From NCBI RefSeq assembly GCF_023238205.1, contig NZ_CP096659.1:2187626-2251625 (forward strand): 64,000 nt of DNA. The letters run 5' to 3'. Both the position numbers and the translations under genes were made by a program. The notes beneath the pieces are model-generated. The model was not told the origin of the DNA, searched no databases, and saw nothing but the letters and a program-made list of their open reading frames with translations. The stretch is from Halorussus limi (GTDB lineage: Archaea > Halobacteriota > Halobacteria > Halobacteriales > Haladaptataceae). Positions 18,529 through 28,044 of this stretch are shown here, one piece after another (within the stretch, counting starts at the first letter, position 1; each line of letters opens with the position of its first letter).

Positions 18529-19698
18529 TTAGAACGAGTTCTTTATCTTCTCGAAGAAGCCTTCCTCGACGCTGACCTCCTCGCCGCCGGCCTCGGCGAA
18601 CTGTTCGAGCGCCTCCCTCTGCTCGTCGTTCAGGCTCTCGGGCGTCACGACCTGCACCTGCACGTAGAGGTCCCCCTGCCCGCGCCGCCGGAGTCGGGGC
18701 ATCCCCTTGCCCTTGAGACGGAACGTCTCGCCGCTCTGGGTGCCCGCGGGCACGTCCATCTCGACGGTGCCGTCGAGAGTCGGAATCTCGACGGTGTCGC
18801 CGAACGTCGCCTGCGGGAACGAGATGGGTTCCTGTCGTCGGAGGTCGTCGCCGTCGCGCTCGAAGTCGGGGTGGTCCTCGATTTCGACCTCGATGAGCAG
18901 GTCGCCGTTCGGGCCGCCGTTCGGGCCGGGCGCGCCCTCGCCCTCCATCTGGAGGCTCTGGCCCGACTGGATGCCCGCCGGGACTTCGACCGACAGCGTG
19001 GCCTCCTTGCGGACCGTGCCGTCGCCGCCGCAGGTCGAGCATGTCTCGGCGTAGATTTCGCCCTCGCCGCCGCAGTGGCGACAGGTCTGGGTCTGCTGGA
19101 CTCGGCCGAGCGGCGTCTGCTGGACCTGCGTGACCTGTCCGCGGCCGTTGCACTCCTGACAGGTGTGCGAGTCTGTGCCCGGCGGGTGGCCCTCGCCGTC
19201 GCAGTCGTCACAGCGCTCGGGACGGCGGACGCTGACCTGCTTCTGGACGCCCTCGTAGGCGTCTTCGAGGTCGATGGTCAGGCGCGTCCGGAGGTCTTGG
19301 CCCTTCTGGGGCCGGTTAGACTGGCGGCCACTGCCGCCGCCGAAGAACTGCTCGAAGATGTCGCCCATGCCGCCTTGGCCGCCCATGCCGCCTTGGCCGC
19401 CCATGCCGCCTTGGCCGCCCATGCCGCCCCGACCGGCACCGCCGGCGCCGCCGTCGAAGCCGCCGCGCTTCTCGGCCTGCTCGAACCGCTCGTGACCCAT
19501 CTGGTCGTAGGCCTGTCGCTTCTCCTCGTCGGTCAGCACTTCCTTGGCCTTCTGGAGCTTTTTGAACTTCTCCTCGGCGTTCGGGTCGTCGCTCACGTCG
19601 GGGTGGTAGTCGGTCGCCTTGTCGCGGTAGGCCGATTTTATCTCGTCCTCGTCGGCGTCCCTGCTCACGCCGAGTATGTCGTAGAAGTCCTCGCTCAT
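18529..19698 (-). CDS. dnaJ: Chaperone DnaJ (Hsp40)
   Basis: 389 residues with all canonical parts: J domain with YHPDVSDDPNAEEKF including the HPD tripeptide (about residue 32), a Gly-rich linker, four CxxCxGxG zinc modules (CDDCDGEG, CQECNGRG, CRHCGGEG, CSTCGGDG; about residues 159-230) and the C-terminal substrate-binding domain. It stimulates DnaK ATPase activity and delivers unfolded clients. The linker contains a perfect minisatellite of GGMGGQ-type units. Downstream of dnaK on the same strand. Confidence 0.97.
   Translation of the reverse strand: MSEDFYDILGVSRDADEDEIKSAYRDKATDYHPDVSDDPNAEEKFKKLQKAKEVLTDEEKRQAYDQMGHERFEQAEKRGGFDGGAGGAGRGGMGGQGGMGGQGGMGGQGGMGDIFEQFFGGGSGRQSNRPQKGQDLRTRLTIDLEDAYEGVQKQVSVRRPERCDDCDGEGHPPGTDSHTCQECNGRGQVTQVQQTPLGRVQQTQTCRHCGGEGEIYAETCSTCGGDGTVRKEATLSVEVPAGIQSGQSLQMEGEGAPGPNGGPNGDLLIEVEIEDHPDFERDGDDLRRQEPISFPQATFGDTVEIPTLDGTVEMDVPAGTQSGETFRLKGKGMPRLRRRGQGDLYVQVQVVTPESLNDEQREALEQFAEAGGEEVSVEEGFFEKIKNSF
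19364..19430 (-). repeat. Minisatellite in the DnaJ glycine linker
   Basis: An 18-bp unit, CATGCCGCCTTGGCCGCC on the plus strand, is repeated in tandem about three and a half times. It encodes GGQGGM units in the G/F linker of DnaJ. Units are almost identical at the nucleotide level, so this is a recent slippage expansion and likely variable between strains. Confidence 0.85.
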
Positions 19699-19773
19699 TC
19701 GTTGTGAGTCGATAAAAGATGGAGTTACTTCAAGGGTCCGTTGCCGTATCGCGGGTCGAACGCGCGAGCGACG

Positions 19774-21702
19774 TTACTCGTCGTCGTCCTCGTCGACGTC
19801 CTCGAAGTCGGCGTCCACGTACTCCTCGCCGTCGCCGCCACCGGCACCGCCGGGTCCGGCCTGACCGCCCATCCCGCCGGGTCCGGCACCCGCCGCACCG
19901 CCGGGACCAGCGCCGCCGGGGCCCGCGCCAGCGCCCGCACCGCCGGCACCGGCCTGGGCCTGCTGCTGGTACATCTGCTTGCCGATCTCCTGCAGTTGCT
20001 CGCTGAGGCTCTCGGTCGCGTCTTCGAGGTCCTCCTTCGTGGCGTCCTCGTCGCCCAGAACCTCCTGTACGCTCTCGATTTCGGCCTCGATGTCGGCCTT
20101 CAGGTCGTCGTCGATTTCCTCCTCGTTCTCGTCGAGCAGGGTCTCGGCGCGCTGGACCGCGCTCTCGGCCTCGTTTCGGGCCTCGATGCGCTCGCGGCGC
20201 TGCTGGTCTTCCTCCTCGTGTTTCTCGGCTTCCTCCTGCATCTGCTCGATCTGCTCGTCGGAGAGACCGGCGCCGCCCTCGATGGTAATCTCCTCGGAGT
20301 TACCCGACCCTTGGTCCTCGGCCGTGACGTTGACGATGCCGTTCTCGTCGATGTTGAACCCGACCTCGATTTGGGGGGTTCCGGCCGGCGCGGGCGGGAT
20401 GCCCGTCAACTGGAACTCGCCGAGCAGTTCGTTCTCCTCGGCGATTTCGCGCTCGCCCTGGAACACTCGGACCTGCACGGAGGTCTGGTTGTCCGCGGCC
20501 GTGGTGAACACCTTCGACTCCTCGGTCGGGATGGTGGTGTTCTTGTCGATGAGACGCTCGAAGAGGCCGCCCTTGACCTCGATACCGAGCGAGAGAGGCG
20601 TCACGTCGAGCAGGACGATGTCGTCCACGTCGCCGCTGAGGACGCCGCCCTGAATCGCCGCGCCGAGCGCGACGGCCTCGTCGGGGTTGACGTTCTTCTT
20701 CGGCTCTTGGCCGGTCATCTCCTCGACCTTCTCCTGCACTTGGGGCATCCGGGTCGAACCGCCGACCAGAATCACTTCGTCGATGTCGCTCTTCGAGTAA
20801 TCGGCGTCTTCGAGCGCTTGCTCGGTCGGGCCGACCGTGCGCTCGATGAGGTCCGAGGTTAGACTCTCGAACTTCGCGCGGGTGATGCTCTGTTCGAGGT
20901 GGACCGGACCCTCGTCGGTCGCCGTGATGAACGGGAGGTTGATGTCGGTCTCCTTCCGAGAGGAGAGTTCGATTTTAGCCTCCTCCGCGGCGTCCTTCAG
21001 GCGCTGGAGGGCCTGTCGGTCCTCGCGGAGGTCGATGCCGTGTTCGTTCTCGAACTCGTCGGCGAGGTAGTCGATGATGGCCTCGTCCCAGTCGTCGCCC
21101 CCGAGGTCGTTGTCACCGTTGGTGGCGACGACCTCGTAGACGCCGCCGCCGAGGTCGAGGATGGAGACGTCGAAAGTGCCCCCGCCGAGGTCGTAGACGA
21201 GGACCGTCTGGTCGGACTCGTCGTCGAGTCCGTACGCCATCGACGCGGCGGTCGGTTCGTTGACGATGCGCTCGACCTCGAACCCGGCGATTTCGCCGGC
21301 GTCCTTGGTCGCTTGGCGCTGCTTGTCGTTGAAGTATGCCGGGACCGTGATGACCGCCTTCTCGACGTCGTCGCCGAGGTACTCCTCGGCGTCGCGCTTT
21401 ATCTTCTGGAGGGTCATCGCCGAAATCTGCTCGGGAGTGTACTCCTCTCCGTCGATTTCGACGGTGTAGTCCTCGTCGCCCATGTGGCGCTTGATGGACT
21501 GAATCGTGCGCTCGGGGTTCTGAACCGCCTGGTTCTTGGCGGGTTTCCCGACGAGGCGCTCGCCGTCGTCGAAGGCGACGACCGAGGGCGTGGTTCGCTC
21601 GCCCTCGCTGTTGACGATGATCTCCGGGTCGCCGCCCTCCATGACCGCGAACGCGCTGTTCGTGGTGCCGAGGTCGATGCCCAGAATCTTGTTGCTCGCC
21701 AT
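19774..21702 (-). CDS. dnaK: Chaperone DnaK (Hsp70)
   Basis: 642 residues. Starts [20 protein letters not shown] with the phosphate-1 loop; [13 protein letters not shown] (phosphate 2, about residue 170) and [14 protein letters not shown] (adenosine loop, about 310) follow, with substrate-binding [14 protein letters not shown]. The C-terminal tail is Gly/Ala/Pro-rich and ends [17 protein letters not shown], the usual acidic end. Binds exposed hydrophobic segments in an ATP cycle with DnaJ and GrpE. Confidence 0.98.
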   Translation of the reverse strand: MASNKILGIDLGTTNSAFAVMEGGDPEIIVNSEGERTTPSVVAFDDGERLVGKPAKNQAVQNPERTIQSIKRHMGDEDYTVEIDGEEYTPEQISAMTLQKIKRDAEEYLGDDVEKAVITVPAYFNDKQRQATKDAGEIAGFEVERIVNEPTAASMAYGLDDESDQTVLVYDLGGGTFDVSILDLGGGVYEVVATNGDNDLGGDDWDEAIIDYLADEFENEHGIDLREDRQALQRLKDAAEEAKIELSSRKETDINLPFITATDEGPVHLEQSITRAKFESLTSDLIERTVGPTEQALEDADYSKSDIDEVILVGGSTRMPQVQEKVEEMTGQEPKKNVNPDEAVALGAAIQGGVLSGDVDDIVLLDVTPLSLGIEVKGGLFERLIDKNTTIPTEESKVFTTAADNQTSVQVRVFQGEREIAEENELLGEFQLTGIPPAPAGTPQIEVGFNIDENGIVNVTAEDQGSGNSEEITIEGGAGLSDEQIEQMQEEAEKHEEEDQQRRERIEARNEAESAVQRAETLLDENEEEIDDDLKADIEAEIESVQEVLGDEDATKEDLEDATESLSEQLQEIGKQMYQQQAQAGAGGAGAGAGPGGAGPGGAAGAGPGGMGGQAGPGGAGGGDGEEYVDADFEDVDEDDDE

Positions 21703-21823
21703 CTTGTTCGATACGTTGCGGGTTCTTCCGTTTAAGCCTTGCTAGTCTCGACGTGAGGCCTCGAGCAGCGATTCTACCGCCGTCTTGCGGTTTTGGAATT
21801 TCCCTGTGTCCGAGAATGACATA

Positions 21824-21834
21824 CTTATATATCC
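21824..21834 (-). promoter_or_regulatory. dnaK promoter TATA box
   Basis: On the minus strand the sequence GGATATATAAG is a near-ideal archaeal BRE/TATA pair inside the 199-bp gap between grpE and dnaK. Transcription would begin about 25 bases downstream (near 21,798), leaving a leader of roughly 95 bases before the dnaK ATG at 21702, unlike the leaderless pattern of most genes here. A leader fits heat-responsive control. Confidence 0.6.
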
Positions 21835-21901
21835 GACCGCAATTCTACTCGTCGGTCGGAATCCCGATTCGAACGTCGTCGCGTTCGCCCTGCGGTGGGC
21901 G

Positions 21902-22579
21902 TTACTGCTCGTCGCCGCCCTCGCTGACCGTCACCTGCGCGGCGCGGAGGACCTTCTCGCCCATCTCGTAGCCGGGTTGGTACACGTCCGCGACGGTGCC
22001 CTCGGGTTGGTCGCTCTCGACCTGCATCATCACCTCGTGGCGCTGGGGGTCGGTCTCGGCGCCGGGTTCGGGCGCTATCTCCTCGACGTCCTCGTCTTCG
22101 AACACGCGGTCGAGTTCCTTGAGCGTCATCTCGACGCCCTCCTTGAGGCTCTCGACGTTCTCGTGGTCGTCCTCGACGGCGCGCTTGAGGTTGTCGCGCA
22201 CGTCCAGCAGGTTCTCCACGAGGTCCTCGGTGGCGCGGTCTTTCATCTGCTCCTGGCGCTTCTTCGCGCGCTTCTTGTAGTTCTTGAAGTCCGCGCGGTT
22301 GCGCTTGAGTTTGGATTCGAGGTCGTCGACCCGCTCCTCGGCCTCCTCCCTGTCCGCTTCGAGACCCGCGAGATGGCCTTCGAGGTCGGCGGCGAGTTTC
22401 GCGTCCTGCGTGGCGACTTCCGCGACGAGTCTGGTGCTCTCCGTGCCGAGGTGGTCGGTCTCGGCCTCGGTCTCCGATTCCTCGGCGGCCGCGTCGGCGT
22501 CCTCGCCGGCGTCGGTTCGGGCGTCTCCGGTCTCCTCGGCGTCCTCCCGCACCTGCTCGGTGGCTTCCTCGTCGGTCAT
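21902..22579 (-). CDS. grpE: Nucleotide exchange factor GrpE
   Basis: 225 residues: about 50 acidic low-complexity residues, a long coiled coil (about residues 55-130, with DREEAEERVDDLESKLKRN), and the C-terminal beta domain with HEVMMQVESDQPEGTVADVYQ and GYEMGEKVLRAAQVTVSEG. It releases ADP from DnaK. Placed upstream of dnaK and dnaJ on the same strand, the standard order. Confidence 0.95.
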   Translation of the reverse strand: MTDEEATEQVREDAEETGDARTDAGEDADAAAEESETEAETDHLGTESTRLVAEVATQDAKLAADLEGHLAGLEADREEAEERVDDLESKLKRNRADFKNYKKRAKKRQEQMKDRATEDLVENLLDVRDNLKRAVEDDHENVESLKEGVEMTLKELDRVFEDEDVEEIAPEPGAETDPQRHEVMMQVESDQPEGTVADVYQPGYEMGEKVLRAAQVTVSEGGDEQ

Positions 22580-22660
22580 ATGCGATACAAACGGTTGGGC
22601 GCGTTTAAGGATTCAGAAAGCGGACCGGGTGGCGACTCCGCGGGACGTGACCCCGAACAC

Positions 22661-23119
22661 TCACGACCCCATCACGCCGCGGCGCTCGAACGCCGCCCGA
22701 ATCTGGTCGCTCACGTCCAGTTCGGCCAGTTCCTCCGCCACGTCGATTTCCTCGAACTTCTCCGCGCCGGCGGGCGTCTTCTTCAGGTTGTTGACGTGGT
22801 AGAGATACGACAGGCGCAACAGCCAGATTGCCTGCTCTACGTCCTCGTCGTCCTCGACGTAGCGGGTCGTCCACCCCGACTCCGGGACGACGTGGTGCTC
22901 CTCGGTCTTCCCCTCCTCGACGAGAGTGTCGCGCAGGCGCTCGGTGAACGGCACGTCCACGATACCCCACCGGTGGACGTGGCCGACCTCCCGCGGGCCG
23001 AGCGTGAACTCCCGGCCCTCGAACCGGTGTTCGTTGGTCTCGACGTGGGGCCACGCGGCGACTTCCTCGATGATTCGGTCCACGAGTCGCACCGCCTGAC
23101 GCTTGTCTTGGTCCCCCAT
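22661..23119 (-). CDS. Luciferase-domain (DUF5519-like) protein
   Basis: 152 residues. The block FTLGPREVGHVHRWGIVDVP and the later HHVVPESGWTTRYV plus AIWLLRLSYLYH strongly resemble the small 'luciferase domain' family, named from dinoflagellate luciferase but of unknown biochemical role in prokaryotes. Two His and a Trp in GHVHRW are candidate ligands. Sits upstream of grpE, same strand, 81-bp gap. Confidence 0.65.
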   Translation of the reverse strand: MGDQDKRQAVRLVDRIIEEVAAWPHVETNEHRFEGREFTLGPREVGHVHRWGIVDVPFTERLRDTLVEEGKTEEHHVVPESGWTTRYVEDDEDVEQAIWLLRLSYLYHVNNLKKTPAGAEKFEEIDVAEELAELDVSDQIRAAFERRGVMGS

Positions 23120-23355
23120 GAGTCTCTATCGAAATAACGCCGTCTGGGAACTTAACCTGTCTGCCCGTCGCTCAGAAACGGGTGACTCGATGTGTCGCTC
23201 GCGAGCGTCTGCCGCGGACGAACGCACGCCGGGGTGAGCGCGAGACCGCTGAACTGAGGGCTCTGAGACCGCGAGACCGGGAGACCGCGAGACCACGGAA
23301 CGCGCCGAATCACGGCAAGCCGTTTATGTCCCGCGGGCACCGAGAGACCACCAAC

Positions 23356-24699
23356 GTGGCCGACGCGACGCTGACCTTCGAGGACGGGACCGTCCGAGTC
23401 GAGAGCGACGCCGACCTCGACCTGCCCCACACCGAGACCGACGCGCGGTCGAAGACCCGGCGAGCGCCCGGGTTCCGGTACGCCGCGCTCCGGGAGGCGC
23501 TGGACCGGCAGGGGGCGACCTACGAGGACTCGGTCCTCGACGCGCCCGACCTCCCCGACGTGGCCTCGGCCTACGAACTCCGGGAGTACCAGCGCGACGC
23601 CCTCTCGGCGTGGGAGGCGGCGGGGCGGCGGGGCGTGCTCGAACTCCCGACCGGGAGCGGCAAGACCGTCATCGGCCTGAAAGCCATCGAGCGGTTGCAG
23701 ACCGCGACTATCGTCGTGGTCCCGACCATCGACCTGTTAGAGCAGTGGCGACGCGAGTTGGAGTCGGCGTTCGGCGTCCCGGTCGGTCAATTGGGCGGCG
23801 GCGAGCAGAACGTCGAAGCCCTGACCGTCTCGACCTACGACTCGGCGTACCTCCGGGCCGACGAACTGGGCGACCGGTTCGGACTCGCCGTCTTCGACGA
23901 GGTCCACCACCTCGGCGGCGAGGGCTACCGCGACATCGCTCGCCTGCTGGCCGCGCCCGCCCGGATGGGCCTGACCGCGACGTTCGAGCGCCCGGACGGC
24001 GCACACGAGGTGGTCGCGGACCTCGTCGGCGACCGAGTCTACGCCATCGACCCCGACGAACTAGCGGGCGACCACCTCGCGCCCTACGACATCAAGCGCC
24101 TCGAAGTCGAACTGACCCCGGCGGAGCGCGAGCGCTACGAGGCGGCCAACGAGGTGTTCACGAACTACCTCGCCCGGTCGAACATCCGCATGCAGAGCGG
24201 GAGCGACTATCAGGAACTGGTCAAGCGGTCGGGGTCCGACCCCGAGGCCCGCGAGGCCCTGCTCGCCAAACAGCGCGCCCGCGAAATCATGATGAACAGC
24301 GACGCGAAGGTCGAGGCCCTCGAAGGAGTCCTCGCCGACCACCGCGACGACCGGGTCATCGTCTTCACGGCGCACAACGACCTCGTCTATCGCCTCTCCG
24401 AGCGATTCCTTCTCCCCGCCGTCACGCACCAGACCGGCGCGGCCGAGCGCCGGGAAATCTTGGGTCGGTTTCGGGAAGGCGACTACTCGCGCATCGTGAC
24501 CTCGAACGTGTTGGACGAGGGCGTGGACGTGCCCGACGCCAACGTCGCGGTCCTGCTCTCGGGGAGCGGGAGCGAACGCGAGTTCACCCAGCGACTCGGT
24601 CGCGTCCTCCGCCCGAACGAGGACGGCCGGGCCGCGCTGCTCTACGAGGTCGTCAGCGCCGAGACAGCGGAGGAGCGCGTGGCCGAGCGGCGTCGGTAG
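23356..24699 (+). CDS. XPB/Rad25-like superfamily 2 DNA helicase
   Basis: About 447 residues. Motif I ELPTGSGKTVIGLKA (about residues 96-110), DEAH-type box AVFDEVHHLGG (DEVH, about 178-188), motif III GLTATFERPDGAH, and motif VI FTQRLGRVLRPNEDGRA identify an XPB-like 3'-5' translocase used in nucleotide excision repair. I prefer the GTG at 23356 because TTTATG (23323-23328) sits at TATA distance; an ATG at 23326 would lie in that box. Pairs with the DUF790 gene nearby. Confidence 0.9.
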   Translation: MADATLTFEDGTVRVESDADLDLPHTETDARSKTRRAPGFRYAALREALDRQGATYEDSVLDAPDLPDVASAYELREYQRDALSAWEAAGRRGVLELPTGSGKTVIGLKAIERLQTATIVVVPTIDLLEQWRRELESAFGVPVGQLGGGEQNVEALTVSTYDSAYLRADELGDRFGLAVFDEVHHLGGEGYRDIARLLAAPARMGLTATFERPDGAHEVVADLVGDRVYAIDPDELAGDHLAPYDIKRLEVELTPAERERYEAANEVFTNYLARSNIRMQSGSDYQELVKRSGSDPEAREALLAKQRAREIMMNSDAKVEALEGVLADHRDDRVIVFTAHNDLVYRLSERFLLPAVTHQTGAAERREILGRFREGDYSRIVTSNVLDEGVDVPDANVAVLLSGSGSEREFTQRLGRVLRPNEDGRAALLYEVVSAETAEERVAERRR

Positions 24700-24700
24700 G

Positions 24701-25111
24701 CTACCCGTCGAACTGCCGGACGTCGGCGTTGATGGACCCCTTGCGCTCGAACTGGGCGTAAGTGAACTCGAACTCGACCGTCACGGTCTCGCGTTCGCCC
24801 GCCGGGAGCGTCACGTCCACCTTCTCGCGGCTCGCGTCGGTGGCGACGGTCCCGTCGTCCGCGAGTTCGTCCCCGGTCGCCGACTCGGCGGCGGTCACGG
24901 TCACGTAGAGGGTGCCCGACCCCTTCGCGTCGCCCGTGTTCTCGACCGTAACGTCGATGACCAGCGCGCCGGAGTCGCCCTCCCGGAAGTTGGTCTCCGT
25001 CACCTCCAGCGAGGCCCTCGGGCCGTCGCTGCCCGCGCATCCCGCGAGGAGACCGAGGCCGCCCGTCGCGCCGAGGAGCGCACAGTTCCGTAGGGTGTCG
25101 CGCCTTCGCAT
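24701..25111 (-). CDS. Tat-exported lipoprotein with FxLYD-like beta domain
   Basis: 136 residues. N-terminus MRRRDTLRNCALLGATGGLGLLAGC has an RR motif and a lipobox LLAGC, so it is probably a lipid-anchored surface protein. The rest is a single beta domain (SLEVTETNF..VIDVTVENTGDAKGSGTLYVTV) like haloarchaeal FxLYD proteins. It is convergent with the helicase and divergent from the DUF790 gene. Confidence 0.8.
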   Translation of the reverse strand: MRRRDTLRNCALLGATGGLGLLAGCAGSDGPRASLEVTETNFREGDSGALVIDVTVENTGDAKGSGTLYVTVTAAESATGDELADDGTVATDASREKVDVTLPAGERETVTVEFEFTYAQFERKGSINADVRQFDG

Positions 25112-25188
25112 AGCCGGGAGTCCCAGTCCAGCGGAATGAGTCTTCTGTCTTCCGACGGTTTTTGTACGCGCCGCTCCTCTCTCCGGGT

Positions 25189-26760
25189 ATGCTGACCAAG
25201 GACCTGCTGCGCGTCTCCAGAGCGGGCGGGGGATACGCGCCCCAGTTCGCGGGCCGGGAACACCGGCCGCTGGCCGCGCGGGTCCTCGGCACGTTTCAGG
25301 GTCACGTCGGCGAACCCCGGAGCGAACTCGACGCGGCGCTCGCCGACCTCGAAGGCGAGGCTGACCACTTCAAACTCGTCCGGGGGTTCGCCAAACTCCT
25401 CGACCGCGAGGCCGTCTTCGAGACCCGCGCCGCGGTCCCCCCGGAGCGGGCCCGCCGGGTCGCCTTCGAGTCCGCCGAACGGGTCGGCGTAGTCTCCGAG
25501 AGCGAACGCGAGCGAGCGCTCGAACGGGCGGGCGACCGCCTCGCGGCCGACCCCGGGGAAGTCGCCGACTCGCTGTACGCCGACTTGGACGAACGACAGG
25601 TCCTCGCCGAGTTCGAGGCGCGGTGGGACCCCGACCAACTGCTCGCGCAGTACAACCTCTCGCTGGCCCAGACGGCGTTGTTCGACGCGACCGAACTCCG
25701 GGTCCGCACCTCCGACCCGAAGGCGCTGGTCTCGGCGGTCAAGCGCCTCCGCCTGATGTACGAGATTCGCAAGACCGACGGCGACGAGAGGGCGCTCTCG
25801 GACCGCGAAGTCGTCGTCACCGGCCCCGACGCCCTCTTCCGGTCGACCCGGCGGTACGGCACCCGGTTCGCGCGCCTGCTCCGGACCGTCGCCAAGGCCG
25901 ACTCGTGGACGCTCGCGGCGACCATCGACGACTACGGCACCGACCGCACGCTCTCGCTGTCCGACGCCGACCCAGTGCGCGTGCCGGGCGTCGAACCGGT
26001 CGGGGACGTGACCTTCGACAGCGGCGTCGAGGCCGACTTCGCCGCCCGGTTCGAGTCGCTGGACTTCGACTGGGAGTTGACGCGCGAACCCGAACCGCTC
26101 GAAACCGGCGCACGGGTGATGATTCCGGACTTCGCGTTCGACTACAGTCCCGCGAGCGTAGCGAGGGGGACCTCGTCGGACGAGTCCGACGGCGAGCACG
26201 CCGACTTCCGGGTTTTCTTCGAGATCATGGGCTTCTGGACGCCCGAGTACGTCGAGAAGAAACTGGGCCAACTCGAATCGGTCGAGGACGTGGAACTGGT
26301 CGTCGCGGTGGACGAGAGTCTGGGCGTCGGCGAGGAGATAGCGGCCCGCGACCACCGCGCGATTCCCTACTCGGGGACGATTCGACTCAAGGACGTGCGC
26401 GACGTCCTCCGGCGCTACGAGGAGCAACTGGTCGCCGAGAGCGCCGCGAACCTCCCCGACGAACTCGTCCCGGAGGCCGACGCGATTTCGCTCGCCGCGC
26501 TGGCGGACGAACACGGCGTCAGCGAGGACGCCATCGAGGAGAAGACGTTTCCGGACCACGAGCGCGTCGGGCGGACGCTCGTCCGGCCCGGCGTGCTGGC
26601 GGCCCTGCGGGACGACATCGAGGCGGGGATGGCGTTCTCTGAGGCCGAAGCGGTGCTCTCAGAGCGGGGAATAGAGGACGCGAGCGCGGTCCTCTCGGAG
26701 TTGGGTTTCGCCGTCGAGTGGGAGGGACTGAGCGGCGGGACCATCCGTCCGAAGAAGTGA
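25189..26760 (+). CDS. DUF790 nuclease, Bax1-like partner of XPB
   Basis: 523 residues. The N-terminal MLTKDLLRVSR and the central HADFRVFFEIMGFWTPEYVEKKL (about residues 340-362) are the family signature. Archaeal DUF790 proteins (Bax1) bind XPB helicase and act as structure-specific nucleases cutting the bubble edge in nucleotide excision repair. The Glu in FFEIMGFW and the nearby charged residues fit a PD-(D/E)XK-like centre. Its closeness to the XPB gene, separated only by a lipoprotein gene, supports joint function. Confidence 0.85.
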   Translation: MLTKDLLRVSRAGGGYAPQFAGREHRPLAARVLGTFQGHVGEPRSELDAALADLEGEADHFKLVRGFAKLLDREAVFETRAAVPPERARRVAFESAERVGVVSESERERALERAGDRLAADPGEVADSLYADLDERQVLAEFEARWDPDQLLAQYNLSLAQTALFDATELRVRTSDPKALVSAVKRLRLMYEIRKTDGDERALSDREVVVTGPDALFRSTRRYGTRFARLLRTVAKADSWTLAATIDDYGTDRTLSLSDADPVRVPGVEPVGDVTFDSGVEADFAARFESLDFDWELTREPEPLETGARVMIPDFAFDYSPASVARGTSSDESDGEHADFRVFFEIMGFWTPEYVEKKLGQLESVEDVELVVAVDESLGVGEEIAARDHRAIPYSGTIRLKDVRDVLRRYEEQLVAESAANLPDELVPEADAISLAALADEHGVSEDAIEEKTFPDHERVGRTLVRPGVLAALRDDIEAGMAFSEAEAVLSERGIEDASAVLSELGFAVEWEGLSGGTIRPKK

Positions 26761-26853
26761 GAGGCCCGTTAAGTTACCGCCTTCGATCTCTATCGTTAGC
26801 TACGGACGAGGCGGAGCGTGAACGGTTTCGGGGAGAATCGGTAAGGCGGAAGA

Positions 26854-27921
26854 TTAGAGAAGGGAGCGAAGCCAAGCAACGAATCCTCCGGGTTTTGTAT
26901 CTTCTTCCTCTTTGGCTCTGTAGTTCTCGTAAGCAGAGGAATACTGCGCCGAACTATCGTCGTCGGTACTTTGATTGCTAGATTCGGAGGGGCTATCTTG
27001 GCTACTATTGGCCTTTGACGTGAACCTCAACGCGGTACTTCTACTCTCGCCGCCGCCGTCACTCTCAGATTGCTTTATGTTTTCTTGGACCTTCAGCCAT
27101 TGCTCCTCGGAAAGTTGTGCAGGCTTCTCTTCGGGGAGTTCGCAGTTCTTGAAGTGGTGGTAGTACGGACTCCATCCAGTCCGTTTCATTCTCTCGCCAC
27201 AGGTTGGGCAAAAGTACTCCTTCGCTCCGGATTCATTATCGTCGACATCTGGATTGTTAGACTCAGAAGGAGTATCTTGGCTACTGTTGTCCTCTCGCGT
27301 GCACCTCGACGCGGTGGTCCCGTCATTAGCGCTGCCCTCGTTTGCCTGTTGCTTTGTCCTCTTCTGAACTTTCACCCACTGGTCCTCGGAAAGCGGTGCA
27401 GGCTTCTCTTCGGGAAGTTCGCAGTTCTTGAAGTGGTGATAGTACGGACTCCACCCGGTTCGTTTCATCGACTTCCCGCAGTTGGGGCAGGTGTATTCCT
27501 CTGCCTCGGTTGTCCGGCTAGAGTACGTAGGGGGACTAGAAGTAGAACTGTTACTCTGTCTCTGTTTCGATTTTGTGGCGCCACTTCGTTTGTGTGTCTG
27601 TCGGGACGTGCTACTAAACCGCCTAAGTTTCACTCCTCGGTTTTTGGCGATTTCTCGCGCCGGGGTTGTGAATGAACTGGAGGTGGCTACAACGACCTCG
27701 TCGATATCGACTCGAGCCAGCAGTCCAGAAGCCTTCTGAATTGCCGAACTACCGACTTTATTTCCCTCCGCATACCCCTTCGCTTGAATCGCGATTGTGC
27801 GCCCACTCTTCTTTAGGAGGAGGTCAACACCCTTGTCGTTCGTCCTTGGTGTGAGAGAAACATCGAACCCTTCTCTTTTGTATAAATCGTAGAGTTGTCT
27901 CTCAAATTCCTCACCCTTCAT
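26854..27921 (-). CDS. Mrr-type restriction endonuclease-like protein with duplicated zinc finger
   Basis: 355 residues. The N-terminal Mrr_cat fold has GEEFERQLYDLYKREGFDV, then NDKGVDLLL and TIAIQAKGYA: the D..QxK active site of Mrr-like PD-(D/E)XK nucleases. After a Ser/Thr/Lys-rich linker come two copies of a CPxCGxxMKRTGWSPYYHH zinc module, each followed by the same LPEEKPAxLSExQWxKVQ tail, and a Trp-containing C-terminus. The gene is visibly AT-richer than its neighbours and lies between repair and rRNA genes, suggesting transfer. I start at 27921, about 30 bases after a TATTA box. Confidence 0.82.
   Translation of the reverse strand: MKGEEFERQLYDLYKREGFDVSLTPRTNDKGVDLLLKKSGRTIAIQAKGYAEGNKVGSSAIQKASGLLARVDIDEVVVATSSSFTTPAREIAKNRGVKLRRFSSTSRQTHKRSGATKSKQRQSNSSTSSPPTYSSRTTEAEEYTCPNCGKSMKRTGWSPYYHHFKNCELPEEKPAPLSEDQWVKVQKRTKQQANEGSANDGTTASRCTREDNSSQDTPSESNNPDVDDNESGAKEYFCPTCGERMKRTGWSPYYHHFKNCELPEEKPAQLSEEQWLKVQENIKQSESDGGGESRSTALRFTSKANSSQDSPSESSNQSTDDDSSAQYSSAYENYRAKEEEDTKPGGFVAWLRSLL
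27085..27500 (-). repeat. Tandem duplication inside the Mrr-like gene
   Basis: Two segments offset by 279 bases (93 codons) are nearly identical, e.g. 27122-27190 and 27401-27469, differing at only a few mostly silent positions. Each encodes a zinc finger and its conserved tail. The high nucleotide identity indicates a recent in-gene duplication. Confidence 0.85.
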
Positions 27922-28044
27922 AGGGTAGGGAGAAAGCATATCTCACTAATACCTTTTGCAACAACCTACCCGAATAACGCTGGTTACGGTCGCAGTTATC
28001 GAGGAAAATTTTGTTAGATGAGAACACAATCGGGAAGGAAGAGC

